Shown here one piece after another: positions 5,472 to 6,202 of a DNA stretch of 6,202 nt. This stretch comes from Acidobacteriaceae bacterium. GTDB taxonomy: Bacteria > Acidobacteriota > Terriglobia > Terriglobales > Acidobacteriaceae. The stretch covers positions 180-6,381 of the forward strand of contig PLKY01000062.1 in NCBI GenBank assembly GCA_003140785.1, in the 5' to 3' direction. The number at the start of each line of letters is the position of its first letter. The first letter of the stretch is position 1. The translations under genes were made by a program, and so were the position numbers. A model generated the notes under the pieces. That model did no database searches. It saw only the letters and a list, made by a program, of their open reading frames with translations, and was not told the DNA's origin.

Positions 5472-6202
5472 ATGGCAACAACCATGAGGGCCGCGGTTCT
5501 CCATGGACGCGAAGACATGCGCATCGAAAGCGTGCCCGTCCCCGAGGCGGCTCCGGGGGAGTTGATTGTCAGGGTCGGCGCGGCCCTCACCTGCGGAACG
5601 GACTTGAAGGTTTTTCGCCGCGGATATCACGCGCGCATGATCGTACCCCCAGCGCTGTTTGGCCATGAGCTTGCCGGAACCGTCGTTCAGGCTGGTGCGG
5701 ACGTCATCGATTTCACTCCAGGCGATCGTGTCGTCGCGCTCAACTCCGCACCTTGTGGCGCATGCTACTTTTGCGAACGCGGACAGGAAAATCTTTGCGA
5801 CGACCTGCTTTTCAACAACGGCGCCTACGCCGAGTTCATCCGTATCCCAGCGCGCATCGTCGCAAAAAACACCCTTCACGTACCTGATCACGTGCCCCTC
5901 GAACATGCGGCCCTGACTGAGCCCCTTGCATGTGCTGTCCACGGTTTTGAAGATTCGCATCCTCGTCCCGGTGACCTGGTCGCGGTCATCGGCGGAGGCC
6001 CGCTGGGGCTCATGATGCTTCACGTCGCAGCGCTAGCCGGATGCGAAACTATCGCGATCGTGAAGCACGATGGCCAGGTTGAAGCAGCAAAGCAGTTGGG
6101 AGCGGCACACGTGGTGCAGGCCAGCTCAATCCGCAAAGCCATCCGCGAAACCCGCGCCTTCACGCCCAAGGATCGCGGTGTCGACATCGCCATTGAAGCC
6201 GT
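5472..6202 (+). CDS. Second zinc-dependent medium-chain dehydrogenase (3' end outside window)
   Basis: An open frame running from ATG 5472 to the right edge with no stop, giving 243 residues of what should be about 340-350. Catalytic zinc ligands are C41 (TCGTD), H65 and E66 (FGHELAG) and E150 (LTEPL). Structural-zinc cysteines are C95, C98, C101 and C109. The Rossmann motif GGGPLG is at 174-179. It is a paralogue of the preceding gene: 24 of the first 42 core residues (from MRA) are identical. Two differences stand out. The cofactor-selecting acidic residue is replaced by K198 (IVKHD), which may favour NADP(H), and the loop after the last structural cysteine is about nine residues shorter, so the substrate pocket probably differs. 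It lies ten bases after the first dehydrogenase and is surely co-transcribed with it. The substrate is unknown; a hopanoid side-chain role is inferred from position. Confidence 0.85.
   Translation, partial: MATTMRAAVLHGREDMRIESVPVPEAAPGELIVRVGAALTCGTDLKVFRRGYHARMIVPPALFGHELAGTVVQAGADVIDFTPGDRVVALNSAPCGACYFCERGQENLCDDLLFNNGAYAEFIRIPARIVAKNTLHVPDHVPLEHAALTEPLACAVHGFEDSHPRPGDLVAVIGGGPLGLMMLHVAALAGCETIAIVKHDGQVEAAKQLGAAHVVQASSIRKAIRETRAFTPKDRGVDIAIEA

Noticed and set aside
5436..6023. 195-residue minus-strand ORF opposite the second dehydrogenase
   Set aside because: The + strand frame has all MDR zinc and Rossmann motifs, while the antisense product has no family pattern. The real gene is open to the window edge and lacks a stop here.

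Overview
The window looks like a chromosomal piece of a GC-rich Gram-negative bacterium, most likely an acidobacterium. That assignment is an inference from three things: a hopanoid side-chain gene set (hpnH, hpnA, hpnG), a secreted protein with two TonB-C-like repeats of a kind common in Acidobacteriota, and a codon preference for C or G in third positions. No rRNA, tRNA, transposase, integrase or CRISPR array was seen.

Layout. All genes but one lie on the + strand. (1) 1-987 is the 3' part of hpnH, the radical SAM adenosylhopane synthase; the window opens exactly on the third cysteine of its iron-sulfur motif. (2) 984-1412 is a small unrecognised protein joined to hpnH by an ATGA overlap. 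(3) 1443-2294 is a predicted exported protein with two TonB-C-like repeats. (4) 2319-2549, on the minus strand, is an orphan AbrB/MazE-type DNA-binding protein whose C-terminus appears frameshifted. (5) 2639-3640 is hpnA and 3637-4311 is hpnG, again joined by an ATGA overlap. (6) 4304-5461 is a zinc-dependent medium-chain dehydrogenase (MDR) that overlaps hpnG by 8 bases. (7) 5472 to the right edge is a second, diverged MDR dehydrogenase, cut off by the window end.

How the genes fit together. HpnH attaches a 5'-deoxyadenosyl group to a C30 hopene. HpnG removes adenine to give ribosylhopane. The open-chain aldehyde of that ribose must then be reduced to give bacteriohopanetetrol, and to my knowledge no enzyme is firmly assigned to this step. 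Two polyol-dehydrogenase-like MDR genes placed directly after hpnG, one of them overlapping it, are natural candidates for this or a related side-chain oxidation or reduction. HpnA is a hopanoid-associated SDR epimerase whose exact step is not settled. The TonB-like gene and the AbrB gene have no evident link to hopanoids and separate hpnH from hpnA-hpnG, so they look like an insertion into an originally continuous locus. The 89-base divergent gap at 2550-2638 is the likely promoter region for the second block.
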